From Ascidiimonas sp046199005 (GTDB lineage: Bacteria > Bacteroidota > Bacteroidia > Flavobacteriales > Flavobacteriaceae), in NCBI GenBank assembly GCA_046199005.1, contig CP176050.1, positions 930,001 through 994,000 on the forward strand: 64,000 nucleotides of DNA, in the 5' to 3' direction. Below the pieces are notes generated by a model. It ran no database searches, was not told where the DNA came from, and saw nothing but the letters and a program-made list of their open reading frames with translations. Positions 16,728 through 25,544 of this stretch are shown here, piece after piece; the stretch's first letter is position 1; every line of letters starts with the position of its first letter. The position numbers and the translations under genes are program-made.

Positions 16728-18932
16728 ATGAAGTTAAGAAAGTTCCCATTTTATAAACAGCTGGATCAAATGGATTGTGGTCCAACTTGTTTAAGGATGG
16801 TAGCTAAGCACTACGGAAGATCAATTCCTATAGATGTTCTTCGAAGAAAAGCCAATATCACCCGAGAAGGCGTTTCTTTAGGAGGAATTGCAGAAGCAGC
16901 CGAAGATGTGGGTTTACACACCCTTGCTGTAAGCATTGATTTTAAAACTTTAGAGGAAGAAGTTCCTTTGCCCTGCATTGCGCATTGGAGGCAAAGACAC
17001 TTCGTGGTGGTATATGAAATTAAAAAGAATACGGTATATGTTGCCGATCCTGCACATGGATTGGTTAAATACAGTAAAGAAGATTTTATTAAAGGATGGA
17101 TAGGTAAAAATGCCGATCCCGATAGCTCTGAAGGTTATCTGCTTCTTCTTGAACCAACACCGGAGTTTTACAATACCGATCTCGATGAGAAAAAGGATTA
17201 CGGGTTTAAGTTTCTCTTTTGGTACTTCAGACCATTTAAAAAGTATATAATTCAATTAATACTGGGGCTGGTTGTAGGGAGCTTACTTCAGTTGATCTTT
17301 CCTTTCTTAACCCAGGCAGTTGTAGATTACGGTATAAATTATCAGAACTTAAATTTTGTATATCTTATTCTCATTGCGCAGTTAACGCTTTTCATATCGC
17401 AGACTACCGTCGAACTTATTCGTGGCTGGATATTGCTTCATATGACCAGTAGGATCAATATTAATCTCATCTCTGATTTCCTGATCAAACTAATGCGCCT
17501 GCCCATCGCTTTTTTCGACTCTAAGAATACGGGAGATATTATTCAGCGTATTTATGATCATAACCGAATCCAGAACTTTCTATCGTCCACTACCTTGAAT
17601 ACCCTGTTTTCGGCGTTTAATTTTGTAATTTTTGGAGCAGTCCTGGCGTACTATAACCTTACTATATTTACTTTATTTTTTGTGGGTTCGGTTATTTATG
17701 TAGGATGGACACTCCTATTCCTTAAAAAACGAGCCGAACTGGATTATAAAAGGTTTGATCAATCTTCCGATAATCAAAGTAGTCTTTATCAGTTAATTTC
17801 AGGGATGCAGGAAATTAAGCTGAACGGATCTGAACGAAGACGCCGATGGGAATGGGAAGCCATCCAGGTGCGGCTTTTTAAGATCTCAATCAAGGGCCTT
17901 GCACTGTCACAAACCCAGAATACGGGAGGGCAATTCCTTAATGAGCTTAAGAATATTTTAATCACCTTCGTAGCTGCCAAAGCAGTAATCGATGGAGAAC
18001 TCACCCTCGGTATGATGCTGTCGATTCAATATATCATAGGACAGCTTAACCTACCCATCAATAACTTTATATCATTCATTCAGACAGGGCAAGATGCTAA
18101 GATAAGTTTAGAGAGGCTTGCTGAAATTCATGTGAAGGATGATGAAGAAGATCGCAATGAAGACTTTATTAAAGAGCTTCCGGAAGATAAAACCATCAAT
18201 ATTAAGGATCTCAGTTTTCGTTATGGTGGCGCATCTTCACCATGGGTTTTAGAAAACCTGGATTTTTCTATTCCGGAAGGGAAGGTAACTGCAATTGTGG
18301 GGGCGAGTGGTAGTGGAAAAACAACACTTATAAAGTTATTACTCAAATTTTATGATCCTACCGAAGGTAACATTTTGATCGGGCAAACAAAACTGGTGAA
18401 CATAAGTACCGGTACATGGCGAAAATCTTGTGGTTCGGTTATGCAGGACGGATTTTTATTTGGAGATACCATCGCCCGAAATATTACTGAATCTGATTCG
18501 GAAGGAATTACAGACAAAGAACGTTTGCAACATGCGGTAAATGTTGCTAATATTGATAGCTTTATCGAAGAACTTCCATCTGGCTTTAATACCAAAATCG
18601 GAGGTAGCGGAACGAATATAAGTGGAGGGCAAAAGCAACGGGTACTAATTGCAAGGTCCGTTTATAAGAACCCTAAATATATCTTCTTTGATGAAGCTAC
18701 AAGTGCATTAGATGCAAATAACGAGAAGGTGATCATGGAAAACCTTCAGGAATTTTATAAAGGAAAAACGGTGGTCGTGGTAGCACATAGATTGAGTACC
18801 GTGAAAAATGCCGATCAGATAATTGTACTTGATCAGGGTAAAATTATTGAGAGAGGCACGCATGCAGAATTAACAAAGTTAAGAGGTGCATATTTTACGT
18901 TGGTGAAAAATCAATTGGAATTAGGTAACTGA
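16728..18932 (+). CDS. Peptidase C39/ABC exporter for double-glycine peptides (LanT-type)
   Basis: Exporter that cleaves leader peptides after a Gly-Gly pair and pumps the product out of the cytoplasm. The 734 residues begin with a C39 protease domain with Cys17 (MDCGPTC), His91 (HFVVVY) and Asp107 (DPAHG) all present. A six-helix membrane domain follows (residues ~160-440), then an ABC ATPase with Walker A GASGSGKTTL near 523, signature SGGQKQR near 631 and Walker B YIFFDEATSALD near 650. The precursors in this locus all have a GG site, matching its specificity. Its stop overlaps the hlyD start (TGATG). Confidence 0.93.
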   Translation: MKLRKFPFYKQLDQMDCGPTCLRMVAKHYGRSIPIDVLRRKANITREGVSLGGIAEAAEDVGLHTLAVSIDFKTLEEEVPLPCIAHWRQRHFVVVYEIKKNTVYVADPAHGLVKYSKEDFIKGWIGKNADPDSSEGYLLLLEPTPEFYNTDLDEKKDYGFKFLFWYFRPFKKYIIQLILGLVVGSLLQLIFPFLTQAVVDYGINYQNLNFVYLILIAQLTLFISQTTVELIRGWILLHMTSRININLISDFLIKLMRLPIAFFDSKNTGDIIQRIYDHNRIQNFLSSTTLNTLFSAFNFVIFGAVLAYYNLTIFTLFFVGSVIYVGWTLLFLKKRAELDYKRFDQSSDNQSSLYQLISGMQEIKLNGSERRRRWEWEAIQVRLFKISIKGLALSQTQNTGGQFLNELKNILITFVAAKAVIDGELTLGMMLSIQYIIGQLNLPINNFISFIQTGQDAKISLERLAEIHVKDDEEDRNEDFIKELPEDKTINIKDLSFRYGGASSPWVLENLDFSIPEGKVTAIVGASGSGKTTLIKLLLKFYDPTEGNILIGQTKLVNISTGTWRKSCGSVMQDGFLFGDTIARNITESDSEGITDKERLQHAVNVANIDSFIEELPSGFNTKIGGSGTNISGGQKQRVLIARSVYKNPKYIFFDEATSALDANNEKVIMENLQEFYKGKTVVVVAHRLSTVKNADQIIVLDQGKIIERGTHAELTKLRGAYFTLVKNQLELGN

Positions 18933-20275
18933 TGGCAGAGGAAGTAGTAGAAGAAGAAGTAAAAAAAAGAAACAAACTTGACGATCTGGATGAAAGATCA
19001 GATCAGGTTAAAGAAATATTGGGTAAAACTCCTAATTGGGTAATTCGATGGGGGATTACAGTAGTATTTATTATTGTTGCAGTATTGCTTATCGGTGCTG
19101 CGCTCATAAGCTATAATGATATCATTCCGGCACGTATCGTTATTACAACACAGAATCCACCTGTATATTTGGAGGCAAAAACTACAGGTAGACTTACGAA
19201 TATATTTGTAGAGGCAGATCAATTTGTGAAAGAAGGAGAAGTATTGGCTGAAATCGAAAATACAGCAGACTTTAATGATGTGTACTATTTAAAAACAAGA
19301 ATTGAAGAATTTAAGCCTTCTATCACAAATACCGATTCGTTGCGAAATGAGTTTCCTTCTTTTCTAAAACTCGGACCTATTCAATTAGCTTATGGGAATT
19401 TTATTACCGAGTATCAAAACTATATTCTTTTTAACTCACTAAAACCCAATCAAAAAGAATCTGCTGTACTGGCACGGCAGATAAATGAGCAGCGGGAATT
19501 ATTGAGCAAGCAAAAAGAGCAACTTTCATTGTTTGAAGAAGAGCTGGAATTTTCTAAGAGTGCTTATGAACGAAACAGAACGCTTTATGACCGCGGCGTT
19601 CTATCGAAGTCTGAATTTGAAACTGCTTCCCGAGATTATTTGGCAGACCGGCAGCGCTACGAGAATCTCAAAACGAGTATTTCTAATACAGAGATCTCTA
19701 TAGCTAGTAATAATAACTTGCTTACCCAAAATGATATTCAGGGAGAAGAGTTCAATAACAACTACCGTCAGCAGCTGGAAAAAGCACATCAGAATCTTAT
19801 TAATGAAATACGTGCCTGGGAGCAGCTTTATATATTAAAAAGCCCTATTGAAGGGAAGATCACCATTTTTGACGTATGGAATAAATATCAAAGCGTAAAT
19901 GTCGGCGAGGTATTATTTACGATCGTACCGCAGGATTATAAGAAACTTATAGGAAAGGTAGCCATGCCTATCCAAAATTCAGGTAAAGTTAAACTGGGTC
20001 AAAAAGTGATCATTAAGCTCGATAACTATCCCAATCAGGAATGGGGTAGTCTTTTGGGGACGATCACTAATATTTCAGATGTACCTAAACAGCAGCTACA
20101 ACAGGAACCCTACTATTCTATTTATGTAGATATAGAAGGTCTTACTACTTCATACGAGAAGGAAATTGACTTTAAGCAGGAAATGCAAGGTACTGCCGAG
20201 ATCGTAGTAGAAGAATTAACCGTGCTGCAACGTATTTTCTATCAGTTGCGGGAAATCTTTGATCGGGCGGAATAA
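18932..20275 (+). CDS. HlyD-family periplasmic adaptor of the peptide exporter
   Basis: Membrane-fusion protein linking the ABC exporter to an outer-membrane channel. 447 residues: cytoplasmic charged start, one membrane helix (WGITVVFIIVAVLLIGAALI, residues ~38-58), a lipoyl-like half GRLTNIFVEADQFVKEGEVLAEIEN, a long coiled-coil hairpin (~170-290), the second half SPIEGKITIFDVW, and a beta-barrel end. Translationally coupled to the exporter gene by a one-base overlap. No TolC gene is in the window. Its last 147 bp are duplicated 610 bp downstream. Confidence 0.9.
   Translation: MAEEVVEEEVKKRNKLDDLDERSDQVKEILGKTPNWVIRWGITVVFIIVAVLLIGAALISYNDIIPARIVITTQNPPVYLEAKTTGRLTNIFVEADQFVKEGEVLAEIENTADFNDVYYLKTRIEEFKPSITNTDSLRNEFPSFLKLGPIQLAYGNFITEYQNYILFNSLKPNQKESAVLARQINEQRELLSKQKEQLSLFEEELEFSKSAYERNRTLYDRGVLSKSEFETASRDYLADRQRYENLKTSISNTEISIASNNNLLTQNDIQGEEFNNNYRQQLEKAHQNLINEIRAWEQLYILKSPIEGKITIFDVWNKYQSVNVGEVLFTIVPQDYKKLIGKVAMPIQNSGKVKLGQKVIIKLDNYPNQEWGSLLGTITNISDVPKQQLQQEPYYSIYVDIEGLTTSYEKEIDFKQEMQGTAEIVVEELTVLQRIFYQLREIFDRAE
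20129..20275 (+). repeat. hlyD 3'-end duplication, copy A (inside intact hlyD)
   Basis: The last 147 bp of hlyD, including its stop codon, recur at 20739-20885. Within positions 20129-20247 there is a single mismatch (20176). The remaining 28 bp differ at seven sites, all synonymous. Confidence 0.95.
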
Positions 20276-20440
20276 GGATTGAAATTTTCAACATCACTTT
20301 TTTACTTTAAGAAAGTAAAACTGCTTATCATCAGTTATTTTTTTGCATGTTAATGTAGGGTTAATTAATATTCTATCGTAAATTTATTCTACAACTATAT
20401 TTATTTTTAACAAGTAAATTAATTGACAAATAAGTGTACA

Positions 20441-20641
20441 ATGAAAAAACTAAACAAAAAAATTCTCAGATTAAGCAAGGAGTCTATTTCTAGACTAGAT
20501 TCTAATCAGGTAAAGGGTGGTGATCAAACGACAGGTCCTCAGACAGATTTTACATCTTGCCGATATTATTGCCCAAGTAACGTGTGTGAAACAAATTTAG
20601 CTTGTGAATCATGGGCTACATGCGATATGCCTGGGGATTAA
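20441..20641 (+). CDS. Class I lanthipeptide-type precursor peptide 1
   Basis: Putative 66-residue precursor. The leader has the pattern shared by all six peptides here: lysine-rich start MKKLNKKILRLSKESISRL, then QVKGG as the C39 cleavage site at residues 26-27. The predicted 39-residue core has five Cys and several Ser/Thr (TSCRYYC, NVCETNLAC, SWATCD), suitable for thioether rings. The start at 20441 is preferred to an upstream in-frame codon because the leader pattern begins there. It is the only precursor on the exporter's strand and lies between the two copies of the hlyD 3' end. Confidence 0.8.
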   Translation: MKKLNKKILRLSKESISRLDSNQVKGGDQTTGPQTDFTSCRYYCPSNVCETNLACESWATCDMPGD

Positions 20642-20653
20642 GCAAGTGTTTTC

Positions 20654-20680
20654 AAGAGTCGGTTCATTTCCGGCTCTTTT
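20654..20680 (+). terminator. Terminator after precursor 1
   Basis: AAGAGTCGG (20654-20662) pairs, with one G-T wobble, with CCGGCTCTT, followed by Ts to 20680. It lies directly after the precursor 1 stop codon and before the hlyD remnant. Confidence 0.75.
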
Positions 20681-20738
20681 AATTTACATCCATTATATTG
20701 TTTCCATTGTAAGCAAGCTTAGGTATAAATTCCATATC

Positions 20739-20885
20739 GATATAGAAGGTCTTACTACTTCATACGAGAAGGAAATTGACTTTAATCAGGAAATGCAAGG
20801 TACTGCCGAGATCGTAGTAGAAGAATTAACCGTGCTGCAACGTATTTTCTATCAGTTAAGAGAAATTTTCGATAGGGCAGAATAA
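20739..20885 (+). pseudogene. Remnant of an hlyD 3' end (duplication copy B)
   Basis: This stretch encodes the last 48 residues of the HlyD protein (IEGLTTSYEKEIDF to IFDRAE) plus stop, with one amino-acid change (Lys to Asn) relative to the intact gene. It has no start, membrane helix or coiled coil of its own. An open frame continues upstream through unrelated sequence to 20604, but that part overlaps the terminator and precursor 1 and is not considered coding. A displaced end of an earlier hlyD allele is the likely explanation. Confidence 0.85.
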
Positions 20886-20888
20886 GAA

Positions 20889-20912
20889 AAGATCTGAAAA
20901 ATATCAGATCTT
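20889..20912. terminator. Symmetrical terminator hairpin between converging transcripts
   Basis: AAGATCTGA (20889-20897) and TCAGATCTT (20904-20912) form a perfect 9-bp stem. It lies between the hlyD remnant (plus strand) and precursor 2 (minus strand) and could act in both directions. Confidence 0.65.
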
Positions 20913-20952
20913 ATTCCACTGATCTTCATTTATAAGATTCTATTTAAGGTTT

Positions 20953-21186
20953 TCATCCGTAACAGGGTATAAACTGGCAAAAGGTTTCGCAAGTTTGTGT
21001 TCCACCGCCACCGCCGCCGCATCCGTTGGTATTACAGTTTTCAGAAACAATACAACCATCCGGTACTCCGGTGATAATGCAATGTTCTGCAGTAGAGATT
21101 CGGTTACCCCCATTAACTCTGGATACAGCCAGTTTTGAGATTACACTTTTTTTGAAGTGTAATCGATTCATTTCTTGTTTTTTCAT
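20953..21186 (-). CDS. Class I lanthipeptide-type precursor peptide 2
   Basis: Putative 77-residue precursor; a second ATG at residue 6 is possible. The leader NRLHFKKSVISKLAVSRVNGG follows the family pattern and ends at GG (residues 26-27). The 50-residue core has seven Cys, several Ser/Thr, and an unusual uninterrupted run of six glycines (NGCGGGGGGTQTC) encoded by a GC-rich triplet tract at about 21003-21021. It is the last of four tandem precursor genes on this strand, 28 bp after precursor 3. Confidence 0.78.
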   Translation of the reverse strand: MKKQEMNRLHFKKSVISKLAVSRVNGGNRISTAEHCIITGVPDGCIVSENCNTNGCGGGGGGTQTCETFCQFIPCYG

Positions 21187-21214
21187 AATTTAAAAGTTTA
21201 TGTATTTATTTGTC

Positions 21215-21406
21215 CTAGCATCCGTTGCACTGAGTGGGTCCCTGACTAGGGCACTCGTGCGGATCATGGGTATGACCGTATTCTGACAAGCAATAGTTGT
21301 AAGCGCAGGTGTTAAAATTACTTCCGCCATAAATGGTTTGCTCTATTTTAAGTGATACGATCTTTGTTTTATCTAATTTCAATTTTTTTACTTTCTTCTT
21401 TTTCAT
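21215..21406 (-). CDS. Class I lanthipeptide-type precursor peptide 3
   Basis: Putative 63-residue precursor with leader MKKKKVKKLKLDKTKIVSL and GG at residues 27-28. The 35-residue core has five Cys (NTCAYNYC, HECPSQ, TQCNGC) and a histidine-rich middle (GHTHDPH). That mix resembles none of the other cores beyond Cys and Thr/Ser content. Third gene of the four-precursor tandem. Confidence 0.78.
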   Translation of the reverse strand: MKKKKVKKLKLDKTKIVSLKIEQTIYGGSNFNTCAYNYCLSEYGHTHDPHECPSQGPTQCNGC

Positions 21407-21434
21407 TTCCTTATGTTTAATAGTTCAAAAAGAT

Positions 21435-21656
21435 TTACCTACAAATTTGTGGACAAGCAGATTCATAATTGCCCGTATAACAGGGTCCCTGGGCTATTCC
21501 AGTAACCACAACTTGAGTAAGATAATAACAGTAGTCAGTTCTGCCTTGACAGATTACTTGCAGAGAGTTGGTACCCCCTTTAATGCTAGCCTTTACTGAT
21601 AACGAAGCGACCTTACTCTTTTTCATAGAGAGTTTAGATAATCTGTACTTTTTCAT
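21435..21656 (-). CDS. Class I lanthipeptide-type precursor peptide 4
   Basis: Putative 73-residue precursor. Leader MKKYRLSKLSMKKSKVASL, GG at residues 27-28. The 45-residue core has five Cys (VICQGRTDYCYYL, GPCYTGNYESACPQIC) with a hydrophobic TQVVVTGIA segment between them. Second gene of the tandem, 19 bp after precursor 5 and 28 bp before precursor 3. Confidence 0.78.
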   Translation of the reverse strand: MKKYRLSKLSMKKSKVASLSVKASIKGGTNSLQVICQGRTDYCYYLTQVVVTGIAQGPCYTGNYESACPQICR

Positions 21657-21675
21657 AAGACATTGATTTTAATCT

Positions 21676-21861
21676 CTACGCACAAGGATCAATTGAATAA
21701 CAGGTTGGAGGTATGGTTCCATTAGGTCCGCAGTACGACAATTCCAGGGTTTGTACAGTAGGTCTGGAATCTCTTCTTCCACCATTCAAATTATTTTCGG
21801 TTCGATACTTAGAAATGACAGTCTTGCGCAATTTCAAATTGCTTAAATGCTTTTTTTTCAT
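21676..21861 (-). CDS. Class I lanthipeptide-type precursor peptide 5
   Basis: Putative 61-residue precursor and first gene of the minus-strand tandem. Leader MKKKHLSNLKLRKTVISKY and GG at residues 27-28. The 33-residue core is Arg/Thr/Pro rich at its start (RRDSRPTVQT) with only three Cys (SYCGPN, PTCYS, DPCA), so at most three thioether rings. The promoter of the tandem must lie in the ~440-bp gap upstream. Confidence 0.77.
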   Translation of the reverse strand: MKKKHLSNLKLRKTVISKYRTENNLNGGRRDSRPTVQTLELSYCGPNGTIPPTCYSIDPCA

Positions 21862-22220
21862 GATTTATTTATTAGAATTAAATTAAAAGTTTTCTTGAGA
21901 AAACATAAAACTTAGCACACACGCTGTAAAGATTTTAGAAAGCTAACAGATGTGTTTAATATGGATAAGGTATACGTCCTTACAATAATGAAGGAGCGTT
22001 GAGGTCTTTGGTACGGAAATGGTTTACATCTGTAATTTGTAAAATAGGAAGAACGAATTCTATAAGCTAGCTATCTTCTTTAACCGTACTTTAATACCAT
22101 TAAATTACTACATTAATAGTAGGATAAATATTAATTTTTTACATTTAACATATACTTTAGCTTTTCATTAACAGATATAGCCTCGTTTTTATGGGTAGCC
22201 GTAAGAGGTGAGCCTATATC
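21862..22220. other. Gene-free gap in the lanthipeptide locus
   Basis: About 360 bp between precursor 5 and the lanB terminator. No ORF longer than 13 codons with a precursor-like leader was seen on either strand, and no clear -33/-7 pair. It should hold the promoter of the four-precursor tandem. Confidence 0.5.
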
Positions 22221-22262
22221 AACAAACAACCGCCGACTGAAGAAGTTGGCGGTTGTTTGTTT
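22221..22262 (-). terminator. Terminator of the lanC-lanB operon
   Basis: Long stem AACAAACAACCGCC (from 22221) with GGCGGTTGTTTGTT (to 22262). It lies 45 bp beyond the stop of the LanB elimination-domain gene, in the right place to end the minus-strand operon. Confidence 0.85.
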
Positions 22263-22307
22263 AAGGTAGAGATAACAATATCTTTGGTATGATAGCTTCG
22301 TTTTGCG

Positions 22308-23213
22308 TTATGAAGATACTTTTACACCTTTTTTCTTTCGAGCGATCATAGAGCGGTAATATCGATACAGAAAATCATAACAAACCATTTCATGCATACG
22401 GTTGTTAGATTTAAAAAGTCTGTTCATTAACATATGAATGTAACTGCCCATCAAATTATTGAGCTGCATCTCCAAAGAACCTTCATTCTGATGTTTGAGC
22501 ACTTCTTTAGCAATAGGAATGGTGTGTTGATGACATTCGTTAATAACATCAAGTACGGGCTCATAATCTGGATTTTCTTTAGCGGAGAACACCATAAAAT
22601 CATCGATTTTTTCACGCTCCTTTCGGTATTTGTCATCTAATTGTTTTTTTAAGGGACGAGACATTCCAAACTCACTGCCAAACCCTGTTTTTAAACCGTT
22701 AAGTAACTCTAATTTCGCATCGTCTTCATATTCAAAAGCATCTAACAACGAATCTATTGCTCTTAATCCAAATAACCATCTGATCTCTTCTCCTTCATCT
22801 CCTTCAATCATGTCTAAAAAATCAACCATCATTTTACTGTCATGATAGAAAAGTGATTCTGCGAGTTCTATAGTATTAGATCCGTACCTTTCGAGCTCAC
22901 GTTGATATGTGTCAATTTGTATCTTCCAGATCAGATCTTCCTCAATATAATGTTTTAAACCAGGAAATAGCTCATTAATGATGGTACCTATATGGGCTGG
23001 ATTGTCATATTTAAAGCGTACCCGAATATGGTGCTTAGGGTCTGCATATCGAATAAAAAACCAATGCTTGATGGTATTTGTTTCCATCAGTTTTTCAGAA
23101 ACCGGTTTTATGATTTCGGTTAACACATTGTCTGATGTTTTTGGTCCGGTATAGATCTTATAATAGAGCCACTGGTCTCCCAGAATAAAACTTCTTTGTG
23201 TATTAGTTGTCAT
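22308..23213 (-). CDS. LanB elimination-domain protein (SpaB_C / thiopeptide-type bacteriocin biosynthesis)
   Basis: Stand-alone version of the C-terminal domain of class I lanthipeptide dehydratases, which removes glutamate from glutamylated Ser/Thr to leave dehydroalanine or dehydrobutyrine. 301 residues. The features are the opening WLYYKIYTGPKTSDNVL, HWFFIRYADPKHHIRVRF, and DTYQRELERYGSNTIELAESLFYHDS, the last being the classic SpaB_C signature. Overlaps the 3' end of the dehydratase gene by 11 bp, so the two subunits are coupled. It ends in a basic KKKGVKVSS tail. Confidence 0.9.
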   Translation of the reverse strand: MTTNTQRSFILGDQWLYYKIYTGPKTSDNVLTEIIKPVSEKLMETNTIKHWFFIRYADPKHHIRVRFKYDNPAHIGTIINELFPGLKHYIEEDLIWKIQIDTYQRELERYGSNTIELAESLFYHDSKMMVDFLDMIEGDEGEEIRWLFGLRAIDSLLDAFEYEDDAKLELLNGLKTGFGSEFGMSRPLKKQLDDKYRKEREKIDDFMVFSAKENPDYEPVLDVINECHQHTIPIAKEVLKHQNEGSLEMQLNNLMGSYIHMLMNRLFKSNNRMHEMVCYDFLYRYYRSMIARKKKGVKVSS

Positions 23214-25482
23214 TGGTACGTTCTGTATTTTGTGATTCTAATTTTTTCTGATTGTAAAAAGAGAGTACTATCTGGTTGGTATAATAATCATCTCCATTGC
23301 GCACTGCGCTTTTTTCATTGAACAGAAACTCTGTAATTTTAAAGGATTCTCTCTTTTTTACGGTATCAAGAAGCATTCGCGTCGAGGTGAGATTCCCGAA
23401 GTTCACCAGGAGTTCATTATCTCCGTCGGATAGCATCACATATTGAGGAATTTTTCGAGTATTTCTGAATTCTTGAATTGCAGATTTGAGTTTATCATCA
23501 TCATCCATTACTTTCAAAAGAGATTCTATAGTTTTCTTGCCGATATTCCAGGTGGCTTCTGATAATATAAGATTTTCAAATTCAAAACGAGGCAAGAATT
23601 CATATTCTCCTGCGAAAGGGCCTGTATTGAAACCAACACCACTACGAATGTTTTGCGTTTGTATGTCGCACAAGAAATGGTAGATCGGTAACGAATTAAA
23701 TGAATAATTATGGGCATTTGTAAGATGCGGAACTACCTCTTTGTTATATTTTTTAGATCTTAAAAGAATATGTCTGTTCTGCTTGACAGATACCATTAAA
23801 TCGTCAAGCGTTAATTGTTGTTCGTCGTCAAGGATAGATTTTGCGAGGTAAGGAATCTCATATTTTCTGAAAGCCGGTCTCATCAAAATATTACCTACCC
23901 TTGATTCTGGTAAATGAACGATTTCTGCCAGCAATTTATTAGGATTCATTTCTGCTTCCTTGTCTATTATCTTTTGGGTATACTTATTTAATGCCTGATC
24001 TCCATGACAAAATCGCCCCAGTAAATTCGCCGCACTTGAACCTCCGGCACCAGAGAACTTAATTTTTTCTTCACCATCTTCGTAAACAATTTCTATCATA
24101 GTAGAAAGTGTATCCGGCAGATCGTCCCATCCTTGTGTAAAATTTTTGAAATCATCTGCGGTTAATTTAATCGTATAAGAATCATTCGCATACGCCTCTA
24201 TGATCTTTTTTTGAATTTTAGCCTGAATAGAGTTCCATTTTATCTCCTGAACGGCTACCCCACTTTCATTGGGTCTTGGTGGTAGCATGATATCATCAAC
24301 CAGCGGATTCACATCTCCGCTTCCCTGATTTTGCCGGTAGCCAACTCCGATCTCGATATCAAGAGCATTGGCAAGCAATACTTCTCTTTCTTCATACCTG
24401 TCATAAAAAGCATCTTTAAACTGAGAAAGCGTGGTTTCCCGATTGGCGATACTTATATTATTTAGAAATGCAATCCCTTTTTTGATAGCATTTATTACAT
24501 TTTTGTCCAGTACAGCCTTTTTGGGACTCAGTTCCATATCTGTCTGGAATAAGAATTTGAGTTCAAAAGTAGTATCTAACTGCTTTAGATATTCGCTGAG
24601 TTCAAGATAAGCTTCCGGGGAGTTACCTATTTTTTTATCGATAGCAGCAATCTTACGGTCAGCATTTTCCAGAAACGCAATAATTTGTTCAGTGTCCTTC
24701 AGTTTTTTGAGAACGTTTACTATTTGCTCCAGAAACTCAGGACCCGACACAGAAGGTTCTAACTCACTTATAAGTAGCTGGCTGTGCACAAGTTCATCAA
24801 TGAATTCACTTGCTTCCTCAATAGTGATCTCATCATCAACCAGGGCTTCAGCGAGCTTATGCAGATAAGCACCGTTTTTACTCTTTTCAAGAATCAACTG
24901 CAAGTATTCTGTATGGTCAACCGCTACAATGTGATGATGTCTTTTAGAGTTAATATATTTGTATTCAACATACCTTAACTGATCTCCTGTTCTGTAAATA
25001 CTGGTATTAGGATAAAAAAGCAGCTGTTTTTTGATATTCTCTAAACGAATAAGGTCTTGAGACAATGCAACGAGATAATTCATATCAAGCCTTGTGTGCC
25101 GCTTATTGTCTTTTGGTTCTTCCAGTTCCAGTGTATGACTTGTAGTCTCATCATCCTCTGTAAAACTGCCCAATGCGCAACCCGCAAAAAGTCCAAAAGG
25201 GGTACAGCGCGAAGACATACGAGCGATATATTTAAGAATGGAGTACATCAATTTTTCATCACTTTTAGAAGAGTCTTCTGCCCATTTGACGGCTTCAAAA
25301 TAGAGGGAAGGTGAGGCGAGAAAGATCGCTTCCCGAACTACGGGATCATTAAAAACCTCTTTAATTTTACTTTCATCAACCACTTCACCAGAAGTGAGAG
25401 ACTTAAAAAAATTGAGAGGAAGTAAAGGTGTTCTCAATACGAAATTGTCAAAGCTTTCGTAAGGATTATTATTTTTTTTCAT
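23203..25482 (-). CDS. Lantibiotic dehydratase, glutamylation subunit (LanB N-terminal part)
   Basis: Activates Ser/Thr of the precursor core by glutamylation from glutamyl-tRNA, by family. The 759-residue protein begins in the usual way (FVLRTPLLPL) and has the MSSRCTPFGLFAG motif near residue 95, RHTRLDMNY near 130, and HLPESRVGNILMRPAFRKYEIPYL near 530. It stops before the elimination domain, which is encoded by the next, overlapping gene. Split LanB is known from the pinensin cluster of Chitinophaga. It is 62 bp downstream of lanC. Confidence 0.92.
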   Translation of the reverse strand: MKKNNNPYESFDNFVLRTPLLPLNFFKSLTSGEVVDESKIKEVFNDPVVREAIFLASPSLYFEAVKWAEDSSKSDEKLMYSILKYIARMSSRCTPFGLFAGCALGSFTEDDETTSHTLELEEPKDNKRHTRLDMNYLVALSQDLIRLENIKKQLLFYPNTSIYRTGDQLRYVEYKYINSKRHHHIVAVDHTEYLQLILEKSKNGAYLHKLAEALVDDEITIEEASEFIDELVHSQLLISELEPSVSGPEFLEQIVNVLKKLKDTEQIIAFLENADRKIAAIDKKIGNSPEAYLELSEYLKQLDTTFELKFLFQTDMELSPKKAVLDKNVINAIKKGIAFLNNISIANRETTLSQFKDAFYDRYEEREVLLANALDIEIGVGYRQNQGSGDVNPLVDDIMLPPRPNESGVAVQEIKWNSIQAKIQKKIIEAYANDSYTIKLTADDFKNFTQGWDDLPDTLSTMIEIVYEDGEEKIKFSGAGGSSAANLLGRFCHGDQALNKYTQKIIDKEAEMNPNKLLAEIVHLPESRVGNILMRPAFRKYEIPYLAKSILDDEQQLTLDDLMVSVKQNRHILLRSKKYNKEVVPHLTNAHNYSFNSLPIYHFLCDIQTQNIRSGVGFNTGPFAGEYEFLPRFEFENLILSEATWNIGKKTIESLLKVMDDDDKLKSAIQEFRNTRKIPQYVMLSDGDNELLVNFGNLTSTRMLLDTVKKRESFKITEFLFNEKSAVRNGDDYYTNQIVLSFYNQKKLESQNTERTNDN

Positions 25483-25544
25483 GAATTACAATTTCTTGGA
25501 TATTCTTTTAAAGTGTTCTTTAAAAATACTGTATTTAGAATAAT

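Noticed and set aside
20300..20320. Terminator behind hlyD (TTTTACTTT/AAAGTAAAA)
   Set aside because: The stem is AT-only and is not followed directly by a T-run, so it is too weak to call.
20604..20885. 93-codon open frame ending in HlyD-like sequence
   Set aside because: The N-terminal part overlaps precursor 1 and its terminator in another frame; only the last 147 bp have coding history, as a remnant.
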